Below, piece after piece: positions 11,700 through 23,472 of a stretch of DNA of 64,000 nucleotides (positions are counted from its first letter, which is position 1; every line of letters starts with the position of its first letter). The notes under the pieces were generated by a model that worked only from the letters and a program-made list of their open reading frames with translations, ran no database searches and had not been told where the DNA came from. The stretch comes from Eunapius fragilis (taxonomy: Eukaryota > Porifera > Demospongiae > Spongillida > Spongillidae), in NCBI GenBank assembly GCA_963681505.1, contig OY811991.1, positions 3,656,438 through 3,720,437 of the forward strand, read 5' to 3'. The position numbers were made by a program, and so were the translations under genes.

Positions 11700-11930
11700 T
11701 GCATACATCGAACACATCAGTCCAGTACATGTACATGCAAAACACCAGTCCAGTACATACAACACATCAGTCCAGTACATAAAACACATCAGTCCAGTAA
11801 CTATCTACATCACACCAGACCATTACGTATAACACATCAGTCTGGTATGTACAATACACCAGTCCAGTACATACAACATACCAGTTCAGTACATGCAACA
11901 CACAAGTCCAGTACATGCATAAAACCACAT
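11700..11930. repeat. 20-bp minisatellite
   Basis: About ten irregular units of ACACATCAGTCCAGTACATA lie in the spacer of the large inverted repeat. The spacing varies and several units are diverged. Confidence 0.8.
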
Positions 11931-12322
11931 CAGTGGTGGAGGTCATTGGACAAGACCATGTATGTAATGGAGACCACGGAATATGTGCGTACAGAGAAGG
12001 TCATGGAAACACTATTTGACACAAGACATGAGTGACCTGAAAACACACTAACATTATTGTACTGATATTATTGTAAAGCTTAAAAAATAGAAGGTAATGA
12101 GTCGTGTATAACTAGTTTATTTCCACATGTAGGACCAAACATAAAGAATAATGAATCTGAATATAAACATTACAAAAGAAGGTGAGGAAGAAGTTTTAGG
12201 AAAGTACCGTAACCAAAGACGAAGGAAAAAAAAAATCAAATGGACACTGCTTATGAAGTGAATCTATAAGTGCTAGGGGCCATGAGTACAATAGAATAAT
12301 GAAGTGTCTTATGGTGTGCCTT

Positions 12323-12330
<8 letters not shown>

Positions 12331-12368
<38 letters not shown>

Positions 12369-12417
12369 TGTGCACATTTTTATTGCGTTCTGCAGTTTAA
12401 CCGCCCACCATATTTCA

Positions 12418-12454
<37 letters not shown>

Positions 12455-12492
12455 ACACTTCATAATTCTATTGTGTGTGCGTGCGTGCGTGC

Positions 12493-12571
<79 letters not shown>
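12331..12571. repeat. Cluster of TG/CA microsatellites
   Basis: A (TG)n run at 12331-12371, (CA)n at 12421-12451 and a long TGCG/TG run at 12474-12571 alternate. Between them (about 12372-12420) is a partial direct copy of the inner end of the left arm (ATTGCGTTCTGCAGTTTAAC). Confidence 0.85.
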
Positions 12572-12574
<3 letters not shown>

Positions 12575-13284
12575 TGAAATATGGTAGGCGGTTAAACTGC
12601 AGGACGCAATAAAAATCCAATGATAAGGAAGAGTCCAACGATGGCTTTAACTCGGCTACGTCTCTGCCCTAGCTGATGCACAATGATACACCGTGCACTT
12701 TTTCTCGTGGCTGTGATGTCAGTGTTCTGTAGCGTTGTGCGCCTATATATGCCCACGCAACGAGTGGCACCAAAGGCACACGATTTCTACATGATGTTGA
12801 GCGCGATATCGGTACTAGTACTAAGTACGTACCATGTTGCGTATGGTGACGATAGCTGAGTGAATCCATCGCGTAAGGAATCTTGTTTGCTATAGAAGCG
12901 GAGACTGACGTTTGTAAGAAGCGGGGTGTGGCACGGAAATTGCATTTCCTCGGAGTAATAGGTCTTAATAGGTTAATGGCGCGAAATGACTGAGAAATGT
13001 GCAATTACTTTGCACAGCTGTATCTCCGTAACGGATTGAGTAAAATTAACAAACAGGACAAATCAATAGATACAGGACCCCTCTACGTACAAACCCAATT
13101 AGAAGTGAATTGAACATTCGTGCTAAAAGATATGGCGGGTTTGAACCCCAAGGGATATCGGACGTTGTAACACTGGCACAGAGCTAATGCAAGACCTCAA
13201 AATCTGTTTTACCGTAGTGAAATGGTGTAGTATTAAGTGCTGAAAATAGGACACCGATAGAGTTTACCGTTCGGAAGTTATAGG
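12474..13284. repeat. Right arm of the large inverted repeat
   Basis: Reverse-complement partner of 10870-11561, with a (TG)n at its inner edge and the same GGAGATACAGCTGTG block inverted at about 13010. Several short indels separate the arms, so the inversion is old or the arms are two independent insertions of one repeat family. Confidence 0.8.
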
Positions 13285-13727
13285 GATTCAACGTAATAAG
13301 TTTTATATAAATATAGCGATGTGGCATTTTCGCAGACACTGTTCCATGTATTTATTATGAATCACATGTATTTCCTCCCACCACATCATTCAAACAATGA
13401 TCAAGAGGCGTTCAAGTATGACAATTAAAATGCAGGCTTTGTTTTATGTACTGGGATGATGATGCTTCTTTAGAAATAACTAAAATTTTATATCAGCAGT
13501 ATGTATCGGTACTTACCTAGATCTTCCGTTTTCTTCAGTCGGTTTCCATTACACAGTTATATCTTGGGATGTGAATTATTATTAGCAAGGCCAAAAAAAA
13601 AGCATATGAGTGTGTGACTCGCGACCAAATTGTGAGGGTTGAAGGGTATGTCATTATTACATGCTTACTCTGATATTGTTTACAAAGGTATAGTACTTCC
13701 ATCGCAACATAATACTGGTACGTTGAA
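13285..13727. other. No gene seen
   Basis: Downstream flank of ARL16. It presumably holds that gene's 3' UTR on the minus strand. No other coding or structural signal is recognised. Confidence 0.4.
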
Positions 13728-14255
13728 TTAATGAGCCTGTTTAGCCATAATGCTTTCACTGTGAACTGCTATCCAGTTATAGATTCTGTCAAGCCCTTCT
13801 CTTGTCTTGCAACTACTTTCAGCTATTGAAAGCTTGTAAGTCTTCGTCAAGTCATCAATTCGCATAGTCTGTTTCATCTCCGGCGGCGAACACCACGCAA
13901 TATCTACCTTGTTGAACAACAACAGGACCGGCTTATTGACGCATTTTTCATCGCCTAGGAGTTGCATCAGAAGCACTGTTGCTGTAGATAGCTGCGCTGC
14001 ATTTGATGCATCGACAACGTAAATAATCACATGACAGTCGTCGTATGCAGAGGCCCAAATAGGTGCCATGCAACCTCCAAATTCACGCAATACACATTTG
14101 GTCTTCTTTTCTAACATAACCTCCTCTACGTACGTTCCAACAGTTGCGATGGTTGTGAAAACTCCAGCTTTTTCATCAGAACATTTTAATCTCTTCACAA
14201 GTGTGGTCTTTCCCGAGCCTTCGGGACCTAGCACATTACAACGTAGGGTGATCAT
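13728..14255 (-). CDS. ARL16: ARL16, ARF-like small GTPase
   Basis: A single uninterrupted 175-residue frame from ATG at 14255. The P-loop is GPEGSGKT at residues 9-16. The switch-II region reads REFGGCMAPIW where classical ARFs have WDxGGQ; this GGCM-PIW form is the signature of ARL16. The guanine-specificity motif is NKVD (about residue 115). There is no N-terminal myristoylation glycine, as in ARL16. The family acts at Golgi and cilia in animals (known for the family, not visible here). The gene has no intron, unlike its neighbours, and is divergent to SETD1, 1.65 kb away. A block of about 110 bp starting 73 bp upstream of the ATG is shared with the desaturase gene. Confidence 0.93.
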   Translation of the reverse strand: MITLRCNVLGPEGSGKTTLVKRLKCSDEKAGVFTTIATVGTYVEEVMLEKKTKCVLREFGGCMAPIWASAYDDCHVIIYVVDASNAAQLSTATVLLMQLLGDEKCVNKPVLLLFNKVDIAWCSPPEMKQTMRIDDLTKTYKLSIAESSCKTREGLDRIYNWIAVHSESIMAKQAH

Positions 14256-14327
14256 TTGTGACGTCCTCCATTATTAACTGCATATAATGTTAATATATTT
14301 GGCGGTGGCAGCGAAAGGAACCTAGCA

Positions 14328-14438
14328 CAAATTATTTCATATTCTAAGAGACACGTATTCCCTCTACAGCTTCTTTCTTTCGCACTGGAAATTAGTCTGT
14401 CCATCATGGAGTTACAGTGACCTGAATTTCTAATTACG
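14328..14438 (-). repeat. Upstream block shared with the desaturase gene
   Basis: This block, just upstream of ARL16, matches 53667-53760 just upstream of the intact desaturase in the same orientation. The longest part, about 73 bases around GTCCATCATGGAGTTACAG, has about eight mismatches, and an AAATTATTTCATATT piece is also shared with an indel between. It may be a small dispersed repeat or a shared promoter/5' UTR module. Confidence 0.7.
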
Positions 14439-14465
14439 ACCCCACCTTTAGAAGTTCGGGACAAA

Positions 14466-14880
14466 ATAATTCCAGGATGCGACCAGCAGACATCCTAGTT
14501 ACCAATTTGGGTTGCGCACCTCAACTGCCTTTGACATTACCGTTGCATCCCCACTTAATTCACTTAGTTCGTTAAAAGTGGGCATGTACCAGGGTGTTTC
14601 AGCAAAGGCAGCAAAGCACAAGAAAATGATCCAAAGTGTGCTGAGCTGGGCTGGCGATGTATACCACTGGCAGTGGTAAACTATGGGGCCTGGGGACCAA
14701 GTCACTGATGGCCTTCTCACAAGTGGCTTCTCGGTTAGCCATTTGTGGCAACACCCCCAAGCAAAGGTAGTAGCAGAGCTTTATGGCCGCCTTAGCTTGT
14801 TATTGGTTAGCAGTAACGCTCAATCAATCCTGGTTTGCTCTTTTCCTGAAACACTCCAACAAGAGAATGAACTGTGCATG
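14466..14880 (+). mobile_element. LINE 3' fragment, plus strand
   Basis: Plus-strand translation in shifting frames gives RPADILVTN, FDITVASPLNSL, CAELGWRCIPLAV and PQAKVVAELYGRLSLLLVS. This is the REL endonuclease and C-terminal tail of the same family as copies A to E. Only the last 0.4 kb is present, with at least two frame breaks. It is a dead 5'-truncated insertion in the ARL16-SETD1 intergenic region. Confidence 0.75.
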
Positions 14881-15909
14881 TAGTTATTTGTGTGTACAAT
14901 TGCGTTTTTGTCCTGTATATCATTTCCATTGTGTCTGCATAGAACTTATGTATATTAATTGCATATGTATTATATATAATGATCACAAATCAGTTATGCA
15001 GCCAATGCCTCAAGCTAAAGCTTCATGAGGACAGCCCTTGCATTACAGTGTACCAAGGTCATGTTGAGGTGACCATAAGATCCGATCCAGTTAAATAATT
15101 TCAGTGTTTAAAAGACCCAAGATCATTGCCACCACAATATTAAATCTCAGCTTGCCAAGGTTTTTTATTTTTCTTTTTTTTCTGGGCATCTTCAAACCAC
15201 TAGGCAGGTAGAAGTCACCTTGTGATTATCTAAATAAAGTCAAGTTGAGTTACGTTGCACCAGCTTCCATAAAGATCACACTAGATCTTAGACTTGGTTT
15301 GTGATAAGCATTCGATGTGTGACAGTGTGGGTTGAAAAAAAAGTTATATGGTTTCCTAGACTTGGGTTCTAGAAACAAAACCATCAAAATTCTAGTAACG
15401 TTTATGGACAATAAGGTAAGAGGTAAGCAGGCCTTCATAGCTACCATGTAAACAGTGCGTCGATCTCCGCTTTGAAGTTCTGTTAATAGTATTTCCTTGC
15501 CTATGCAAAATGTTTATTATATACCAGTATTCATTAGGATGGTTGTGTTTCAAAGCTGTGGAGGGGTGTGCATGTAGAAAAATCTGGTGAAGATAGAGAC
15601 AAATGTATGAGTTTTATTTACAGTAAAGATTTGAGCACCACTAAAAAAAGTTACACGGAACACAGGAAATGCACAAATTTTGCTAGTAGAGCGAGCAGCA
15701 AATTATTTGGGAACGAGGTTGCATATAATACGTGTACGTTGGCGTATGCAGCCTGTGTGCTCCACCCCAACAACGCTGAAGCACGTACGCGAGCTGTTAG
15801 TCAGAGTGGCTATGGTACTTCGTGATGTGATATGAAATTCGGATTCGAAGTTTAAACGTCTAGCTTGAACCATTGTCACCGCAATTTGAACTGGCACGAT
15901 TTTAATCAC
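14881..15909. other. Intergenic region upstream of SETD1
   Basis: About 1 kb without a recognised gene. It should include the SETD1 promoter and 5' UTR. I see no clear TATA box or repeat. Confidence 0.4.
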
Positions 15910-18900
15910 ATGGCAGCAAGTGACTTACAGCTGAGGAAGAGAAACAACTATAAGCTTCTTTCAGATCCAGAACTAAAGAAAGGTGCTAAGAAGACCTATA
16001 GAATTAATGGAAAAGCAGGCGAAGGGGTAAGTCCATGCTGCTCTCTAATTGGAACAAACTGCTGCGATCGTTTCCAGTATATGCGTACGTGTTGTATACT
16101 CGGTGTGCAGATTTGTCTATGGGATGCTGGCAGGTCTCCAGGTGGAGGTACCTAGTTTTGAGCTCAGTTCTTGGTGTTTCATTCACATCGTTAACAATCA
16201 GCCATTTGATCAACCCATACCAACGTCACCATCGCGATGCTCATTACCATTTCGGCTCCAGCTGCTCGTAGTGTTTAAGTGACGGCCGGCCGATACGTGC
16301 TAAAGTTTTTTCCCCCCTTTTCATATTAACGTCGTTAATAACTGACTGTTAATGTAGCTCATTTATTATCACACTGCACGTGATGACCTACTGGAATTAG
16401 CATTAGATTGCTGTCCTCAGTTTTTTGTTCAAAATTCAAATTCACGGGAAATTATTTGATCCCACATACTATTAAGCTCTTACACACTGCACTGCTTTAG
16501 CAATCATTTGTGCATTTCTTAACTTCAGGTAGCAGCTGCACCAGAACCTGAGGATCCTCGGGCGCAGAAAACTGTGCTGGGGGTTACTGGAAGAACACTT
16601 GATATGATTTTGCCAAGGTTTAAGGTGTGTAAGGACCACATATTGCTGTTCTTTTCCTCTTCACTATGTAAAATGTTAAGTTTCTAACTTTTTTAACAGT
16701 ATGACAAATATTGGATTGGCCCTCCTCCAGAAAGGGATGTATTTGTCATAGGACTGAATGAGAGTGTAAAGGCTTCTCAACTGAAGGATCTTTGCTCAGC
16801 AGTTGCGCCAGTGCAATCAATAAAATTTCATCGTCACCCAAAGACGAAGGCATTTCTTGGTGCAGTTACAATATGCTTTTGTTATTGTGGAAGTGGAAAA
16901 AAGGCAGTGGAGACACTAGATGGGGTTATCATTGGTGGTTGCTACCTACGAGCAGAATTGGATGACCAAGGTTTGTATTTGATGTGGTTTTTCCATTGAG
17001 GATGTGGGTGGGGCTACTACTAATATTAGTTACACATAAAATTAGCTTTCACTTCAAGGCAATGTGTTGTTAAAGGCACTGTGTGTGAGTTCTGTAGAGA
17101 ATGATTTCAATGAATGTTTAGATGCACAAAGGTCTGCAAAATTGTACTTGCTGGAACGCAATCCTACTTGTATGTGTCATGTCTGCTACTTGATCCGTTT
17201 ATGTATGTCTATCAACACCCATATGTATTAGACTGAGTGTCTTTTCTTTTTCCCTGTAGGAGAGCACTTAGAGCGGTATTTAGAACCCGTATTGAAGTTT
17301 CTGCAGGAGAAGGGTATCAAGGATGAGTCGGCGGATGACCTTGAAGACGGTGCAGTGAGAAGGAGCTCTGTTTCAGAAAGTGGTCCAGAGCACAGTGAAT
17401 CTGAAGGCGAACAGTCACTTCCATTAAGTGCAGCAGTGTCCACATCATTGTCACCCCCTCTGAAACTGTATCCATTTTCAATTCTGAATGCAGCTACATT
17501 GAATGCCACCACCCCATCATCTCATGATATACATGTCTTTGCTCTGCCAACTGATCTGAGGAACCAGCCACCTCAAAACCCTCTGGAAGCGTGCAGACCT
17601 ACCCAAAGTTATCCTCCTCTTCCTCCCTCAGAACCTGCTCCACCCCTTCCCCCCTTGGAACAGAGTACTCCACCCCTTCCACCCCCACCCCTACCTGTCG
17701 GAGACCCCCACACTGTAGTAGAGAACATCAGTTCTGACGAGGAGCATGGAGGTGATAAATGTCAACCAACATCAACCTTTGTCTCCATTTCCCCATCTAA
17801 ATCACCTGATCATGCAAAGTTTGATCCATCTCTTGGCCTGCAAACCCTTTTGAAAAGCAACTCCATGTCCAATGTTTCCCATGGTTGTACTCCATCTATT
17901 TTGAAAAATAACTCTGTGACCGGTGTCAGTCATGCTCCTTCTTCACCACACTTCTCATCAGGTAACTATGAGCTTGAAGTTGAAGAAATATCGGGTGATG
18001 ACTCTCCTATAATGGTGTATAAAAGCGATTTTGAACCATTACAGTTAGAAAGTATATCAGATGTTGACTCTACGGCTGGTGGGGATGACATGGAAGTCTG
18101 TTCTGATGATGAGGTAACTCAGATTGAGCTAAATGTCAAACCAACAAGAGCTTCTACAGTGAACACTATGCAACAAATCATGTTTCCTCCTTGTCTTCGT
18201 GAAGACCGTGTTTATGTTTCAGGCATGGCTCCAGCATTTGCACACCTGCAGCTCCCTACTCCCTCCATGCACTTTACACCCCCATTGCCAGCGCATTCAT
18301 CTGATTTGTATGAACCACCAGTTGCCACTGAATCATCATCACATTTGTCCCTAGCTGGGCGGCATGGAGGCTCAAAGTTGCAGAAAGTACTGGTTAATAA
18401 CACAAAAGAAGCTATTAGCGTAGAGGTCCTTGTCAAGGCACTAGAACAGCTTAAAGCAATCCTGCTCAATGATGTTCAGAAAAAGCTGGTAGAAGCATCA
18501 GCATTCAGTGTGCTGGATGGATTTTGGGATAAGGAGGTAAGTGTGAAGCATATATCGGGTTATCCGTATGGTGAAGCTGATTTACCCACTGATCTTTTAC
18601 CTTATAGAGACGGACACGGGGAACTGACAATGCAGAGCAGCAGCCAGCAAAACCACCTGAACCATACCGCCGCATGCTACCGGGCCTCAAACTAGGTCAA
18701 GATGTGGCTACATCGTCAGATGCTGGTGCTTCCTGTACTCCTAGGAAACGGTTGCTCAACTTTAAGATCCCTCTTGTTAATCGTATTGGCCATAGGAGAG
18801 AACAAAACCTATCTGTTGTAAGAAGACGGCGAATTTTTAGCGATCAAGGTATGTGCTCACAGTTACTCCATTGTCATTTAATAAATCCATTAGCAGTGCT

Positions 18901-20402
18901 GTGGGGTTGGCATATTGCATATAACTGTGCAGTTGATCTGTGACAACTTTTTTTGTTTTCTTACCCACATCAGAGGATAAAATAAGCACGCAGCCACAGC
19001 AAGAGTCATATATTGCCACTTTATCAGATGTGACTAGTGGGGATGAGTTCAGCAGCGCAGAATCGACTGAGAGTGACTATGAAAATGAGGACTCCGATTA
19101 TGTTGGATCACATGAACAACACTCACCTGCCAGCAGTACTGAGTTACTTGGAAGCATTCGCAACCCTGCTGATGTAGGGCTGGCTGAGGAAGGTCTTTGC
19201 CAACTTCAGAAAGATGCTGAAACACTGCTGAATAGGAAATCAGACTTGCATAATAGGATCTCTCACATAGTACCAGAGACAGTTAGAACTACAATAACAC
19301 CATCAAGGGCAGTATTCAAGCGACGTTCACCTGATGAGGAAGAAAAGATCGTGTTTGACATATTCCTAAGAGGGCTGGAGTGGGAGGAAGTGCAGATGTT
19401 TAGACTTGCTCTGAGTGAACTTAAACATCAGGAGGAAGTCTTAGTTGCTGATATTCATTGGTCTCACTATCCTCATATCCTCCGCACTATTTTTTAGTGT
19501 AGCTTAGGGTTTTATCTTCCTTATTTCCTTTAACCGTATTCACATTCTACAAACATTCCTTTGAAGCGGCGTCGTGTTGATCACATTACAGGGTGTGCCA
19601 GGTCTGAAGGCTACTACAAAATTGATATCCAAGAAAAGCTGAAGTACTTACCACATCACCGAGTGAAGTCTACAGGTGGTTCCAGCAAAAAGGTAATTTG
19701 TTATATATGTAGTTGTGTGCATAATAACTTCAGTTATATTAAACCAAGAAAACTACTGGGAGTGGAAGAGTTAACAGAGCAAACCAAAGACGTTTGGCAT
19801 CTGTGTATAGTGGCGGTGATGTATCCAATGATTTGGCAAAATACAACCAACTCAAGGTACCTGTAGTTATTAGCTGTTTTAATAACTTTATATGTCTTTT
19901 TTTTGTAGGCAAGGAAGAAGCTTATCAAATTTGCAAAGTCTACTATTCACAACTGGGGACTGTTTGCCATGGAGAATATAGCTGCAGATGAGATGGTTAT
20001 TGAGTATATTGGTGAAGTTGTCCGGCAGACTGTAGCTGATGAACGTGAGAGACGTTATGAAGCTGCTGGGATTGGGAGCAGCTATTTGTTCAGAGTGGAT
20101 CATGATTACATCATCGATGCTACAAGGAATGGCAACTTGGCTCGCTTCATTAACCATTGCTGTGATGTATGCTAAAATGATGCATTTGATGAGAGTAGCT
20201 GTTTTAGATGCTTTTCCCTCCCACCCAGCCCAACTGTTATGCTAAAGTGATCAGCTTTGGCATGCAGAAAAAGATCATCATTTACTCCAAAAGGGACATA
20301 GCCATGGGAGAAGAGATCACTTATGACTACAAATTTCCTATTGAAGATGAAAAGATTCCTTGTTTATGTGGTGCACCAAACTGCAGGGGAACCCTAAACT
20401 GA
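15910..20402 (+). CDS. SETD1: SETD1, histone H3K4 methyltransferase (COMPASS/Set1)
   Basis: Ten exons: 15910-16026, 16529-16624, 16700-16970, 17260-18536, 18608-18848, 18974-19474, 19544-19692, 19749-19856, 19909-20166, 20229-20402. They join in phase to 1063 residues. The N-terminus ([20 protein letters not shown]) matches SETD1A/B. An RRM follows at about residues 75-160, then a long proline/serine-rich middle, N-SET ([20 protein letters not shown]) and a SET domain at about 921-1045 with [11 protein letters not shown] and [18 protein letters not shown]. It ends in the post-SET CxCx4C. The canonical NHSC motif reads NHCC. Intron 6 (19475-19543) is AT-AC. Shorter than human SETD1A (about 1700 aa) mainly in the disordered middle. 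SETD1 is the catalytic subunit that places H3K4me3 at promoters. Tail-to-tail with paxillin, 146 bp apart. Confidence 0.95.
19475..19543 (+). other. U12-type AT-AC intron in SETD1
   Basis: A 69-bp intron starts ATATCCTCC, with the U12 donor core ATATCCT intact, and ends TTCAC. A branch-like TTTCCTTTAAC lies 10 bases before the end. It is phase 1 on both sides and removes two in-frame stops. Splicing gives [17 protein letters not shown], which fits the HW-(3-4)-HPxTN stretch of animal SETD1 before N-SET. No GT donor in the correct phase is available before the first stop; the only downstream AG is at 19565-19566. Confidence 0.85.
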
Positions 20403-20548
20403 CACTTGCTATGTATGTTATCTTATCTCTTTGCTTTGTATTATTTTTCTTGTATTCAATATTCTCCCTCTGTTATACATGCAAAAAGAATCAACAAGAA
20501 CACAAAAGTTCAACCTCTAGCCTATGAAAACTGTCTCTGTCAGTCTAC

Positions 20549-23472
20549 CTAACCAAATAATTTAATAAAGCAGGCTTGACAGTAAGGATTGCTGCGATGC
20601 TCCTTGAAGGTGCCCTTGTTAAGAAGTTTGAGGCAGAAAGCGCATGTAAAATGCTCCGGGTGAAATTTCTTGCCCATAGCAGAGACACATTTCCCAACCA
20701 CTGGTTTTTGGCAACTTGCGCAAAGCGTTCCTCGAGCAGCATGGTAGTGGATTTCACAGTGAGGCTCTCCCTCATGATCAAAATAGTTGCCACGAGGAAA
20801 TGAAATATTGCAAACCTAGGCGGATTTTTAAAAAAGAAGTAACAAGGTCAGATGCATTAAAAATAAAACCCTTGCCTTGCAAGTAAAGCAATCTGGATGC
20901 CATTGAGCATTCAGTGCAGTGATGAAGCCTTCCATTATGGCCTTTTCACAGCGCTTGCAGCGTGGTGCAAACTTCTCATAATAGCACTCCCGACAAAAGG
21001 CCTTTCCATCTTTCTCATGGAACCCATCTGTTCCAAAGTGCTTACCACAAAGTGTGCAGAAAAAGTGCTCAGGATGCCATGTTCTGTCCAGGGCACGCAT
21101 CACTTTCTAAGTAATAAAATATACAATGTTATTCTGTTTCAAGGAGTAAGCCTAAAAAGAAGGGCATTGCTCTGTTATTAATAATCATGCACATATGGAA
21201 TACATTGTATCAACTGCAAGTACTATTTACCTCTAAGATTGGCCCATTGCAATAGGCACAGCGTGGAGCAAAGAGCTCATTGTAATCCTTCTCACAGTAT
21301 GGTCGTCCATTGCTTTCATAGTAGGTAACCTGGCCCAGCTCTGCATCACATGAGGCACAGGTGAAGTGCTCAGGGTGCCACTGCCTGTTCAGTGCGGTGA
21401 TCACCTTTCCCAGAATGACCTTGTTGCATGCAGCACATGTGCCTTTAGCCGCTGTGCTGACCCCATGTCTCTTGGACATGTCCTCTTCTAATGATCCCAG
21501 CATGGAATTAAGGCAGTCCAGCGCAGACATTGCCTTGGGCTGGCCACCCTTTGATGCCTTTGATGGATCATCTTGCACTGACATTGATGCTGGTTCAAAG
21601 TTTGACAGATTTGCCATAAGGTCGTCGAGTTCTTTTGTTGCAGAGGATGCAGTGACTGGTGCAGCTGCAAGAGGCTTTGAGGAGCTCTTGCTGCTCACCT
21701 GATTTTCTAATTGGGTAAGCTCATCCACAAAAGCCGAAATTGTAGGTCGACTGTGGCCGGTGTCACGAGCTGGTTTTTCTATGTGTGAATAATTCAGAAT
21801 TTGGTAAGATGCATCAATATCGATAAGTTAGCCTCAAACAGTAATCGATAGCAACAGCCATAAGTATAATCAATCACCTCATGTTTGGGTGGTCAATACA
21901 ACATTATAGCAAAATGATATCAGGTGAAACCTTTAAGAGGTTTCTGAGTCATGGGCACAGAACTTTGAGGTTACAACTTATGGATTCATTCCAACAACTT
22001 TTCTAACCACTTCACTGACAGCAGTTATTAGCAGCAATGATTGTTGTAGGCAGCAGCTGCTATTCAAAACCAAAAAAAAACAGCCTTTCATTATCCATGA
22101 AAAAGCGAATGCTATTTTTGTTGTGTTCAAGTTGAACAGAGGGAAGCAAATAATATAAAATTAGCACAGCAATAAAAAAAGTGACAACTAAATTTCCGGT
22201 TTACATGTTTTACACACAGCTACAATAGCTGACAGGGTAGTTGGTTGTCTGTTCAATTGGAAATGCTTCTGTAGCCATGAAAAATCTCCATTTTAATCTG
22301 CATACAGTGTGTATTCCCCCAACTCTCTCCAAAAAGGGTTATACAGAAGAGGTTAAAAAATAATAGTATGGTGCACATATTTAAAACGCCATTTCTGATC
22401 AGATACAGCCCACTTACCCGAGATGCCCCTATAAAGATTGCTGTGTAATGGAGAGTGGACCAAACAACTAACACTAACCTGAACAAGACCAAGCTCATGG
22501 TTATTGGCATTTGATTCTGACATCGTTACTCTAACATAAATGGAAGCATGTACACCCAAACGCTACATGTTCAACACTTTCCATGGTGACCCAGCCCACT
22601 ATGGTTACCCAGCCCCTCAAGTAACTATGGTTACACAAACTATAACAATTGGTATAACTAATGTATAAACATATTCGTGCATCTATACACTAACAGTAAG
22701 TAGATTGCATAGCCATAGCCATAGAGATCACGATCACAGTGGGAATATAGAGCTTGCTCAATGGTGTCACAAACCAAAGGTATTCACAGATTCCAAAGAA
22801 ATTACAACCTCAGGACCAACTTTGGGCATAAGGTAGCGAATTAGCAACCCAGATGTCACATTTAAAAACCACAAAATACCACATTCCAGTGTGCGTGTAC
22901 TGCAATAAACGCCCACAAAGAAGACAGGAAGCATTGACATAGATTTTTGACTTTATAAGGCAAAAAGCGTAATTAATTTATAGTAACAAATCCACACTGT
23001 GGACGCTGCATTACACTGGTACTACTACATACATGTATTATCGCAATAGGGGGAGATGGTATTGAGTACAGTACCTTGTTGGTTGGCTGCCTGCGTATCC
23101 TCAAGCATCGCTAGCAAGCCGTCAAGTTCTAAAAGTCCCTCAGATGGTGGTGGAGCTGTCCGCGGGGGTTTGGTTGGGGGTGGCGAAACCGACTGAGCAG
23201 GGGGTGACTTGGGAGTGTAGATTGGCCCCCTTCGCACTTCGCTGTACTGGGCTTCGTCATATTGCTTTTAAGTAAAGGAGAAACGCTTGCGTAATGCAAT
23301 ACTTGATGGCAAGTATTACCTGTGGTTGTGAAGTGGCAAACATCATATCGGCTGATGCTCGATTGTGAGCGGCGCTTTGCCATTGTGCTTCATTAGGAGA
23401 GGTAAATGCTTGCGCCTCTGGGGGAAGCGCCTGCTGTAGATCCTCCAAAAGATCATCTGGCGGGTTAAGCAT
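20549..23472 (-). CDS. PXN: Paxillin, focal-adhesion LIM adaptor
   Basis: Five exons on the minus strand: 23472-23320, 23264-23075, 21778-21231, 21106-20876 and 20815-20549, giving 462 residues. Leucine-rich LD motifs are visible: [11 protein letters not shown] (start), [13 protein letters not shown] (about 93-105), [12 protein letters not shown] (about 164-175) and [15 protein letters not shown] (about 201-215). Four tandem LIM zinc domains follow from about residue 229, ending [12 protein letters not shown] motifs bind FAK and vinculin, and the LIM domains target integrin adhesions (family knowledge). Human paxillin is about 560-590 aa; the shortfall is in the N-terminal linker, so a Hic-5/paxillin ancestor-like form fits. 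Intron 4 uses a GC donor. Head-to-head with PPP4C, 522 bp apart. Confidence 0.95.
20816..20875 (-). other. GC-AG intron in paxillin LIM3
   Basis: The donor reads AAG/GCAAGG and the acceptor CCTAG/GTTTGC on the minus strand. Splicing here gives CFTCKVCNISF with the C-x2-C zinc pair intact. The only in-frame GT alternative, six bases on, would insert two residues between the zinc cysteines. Confidence 0.88.
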
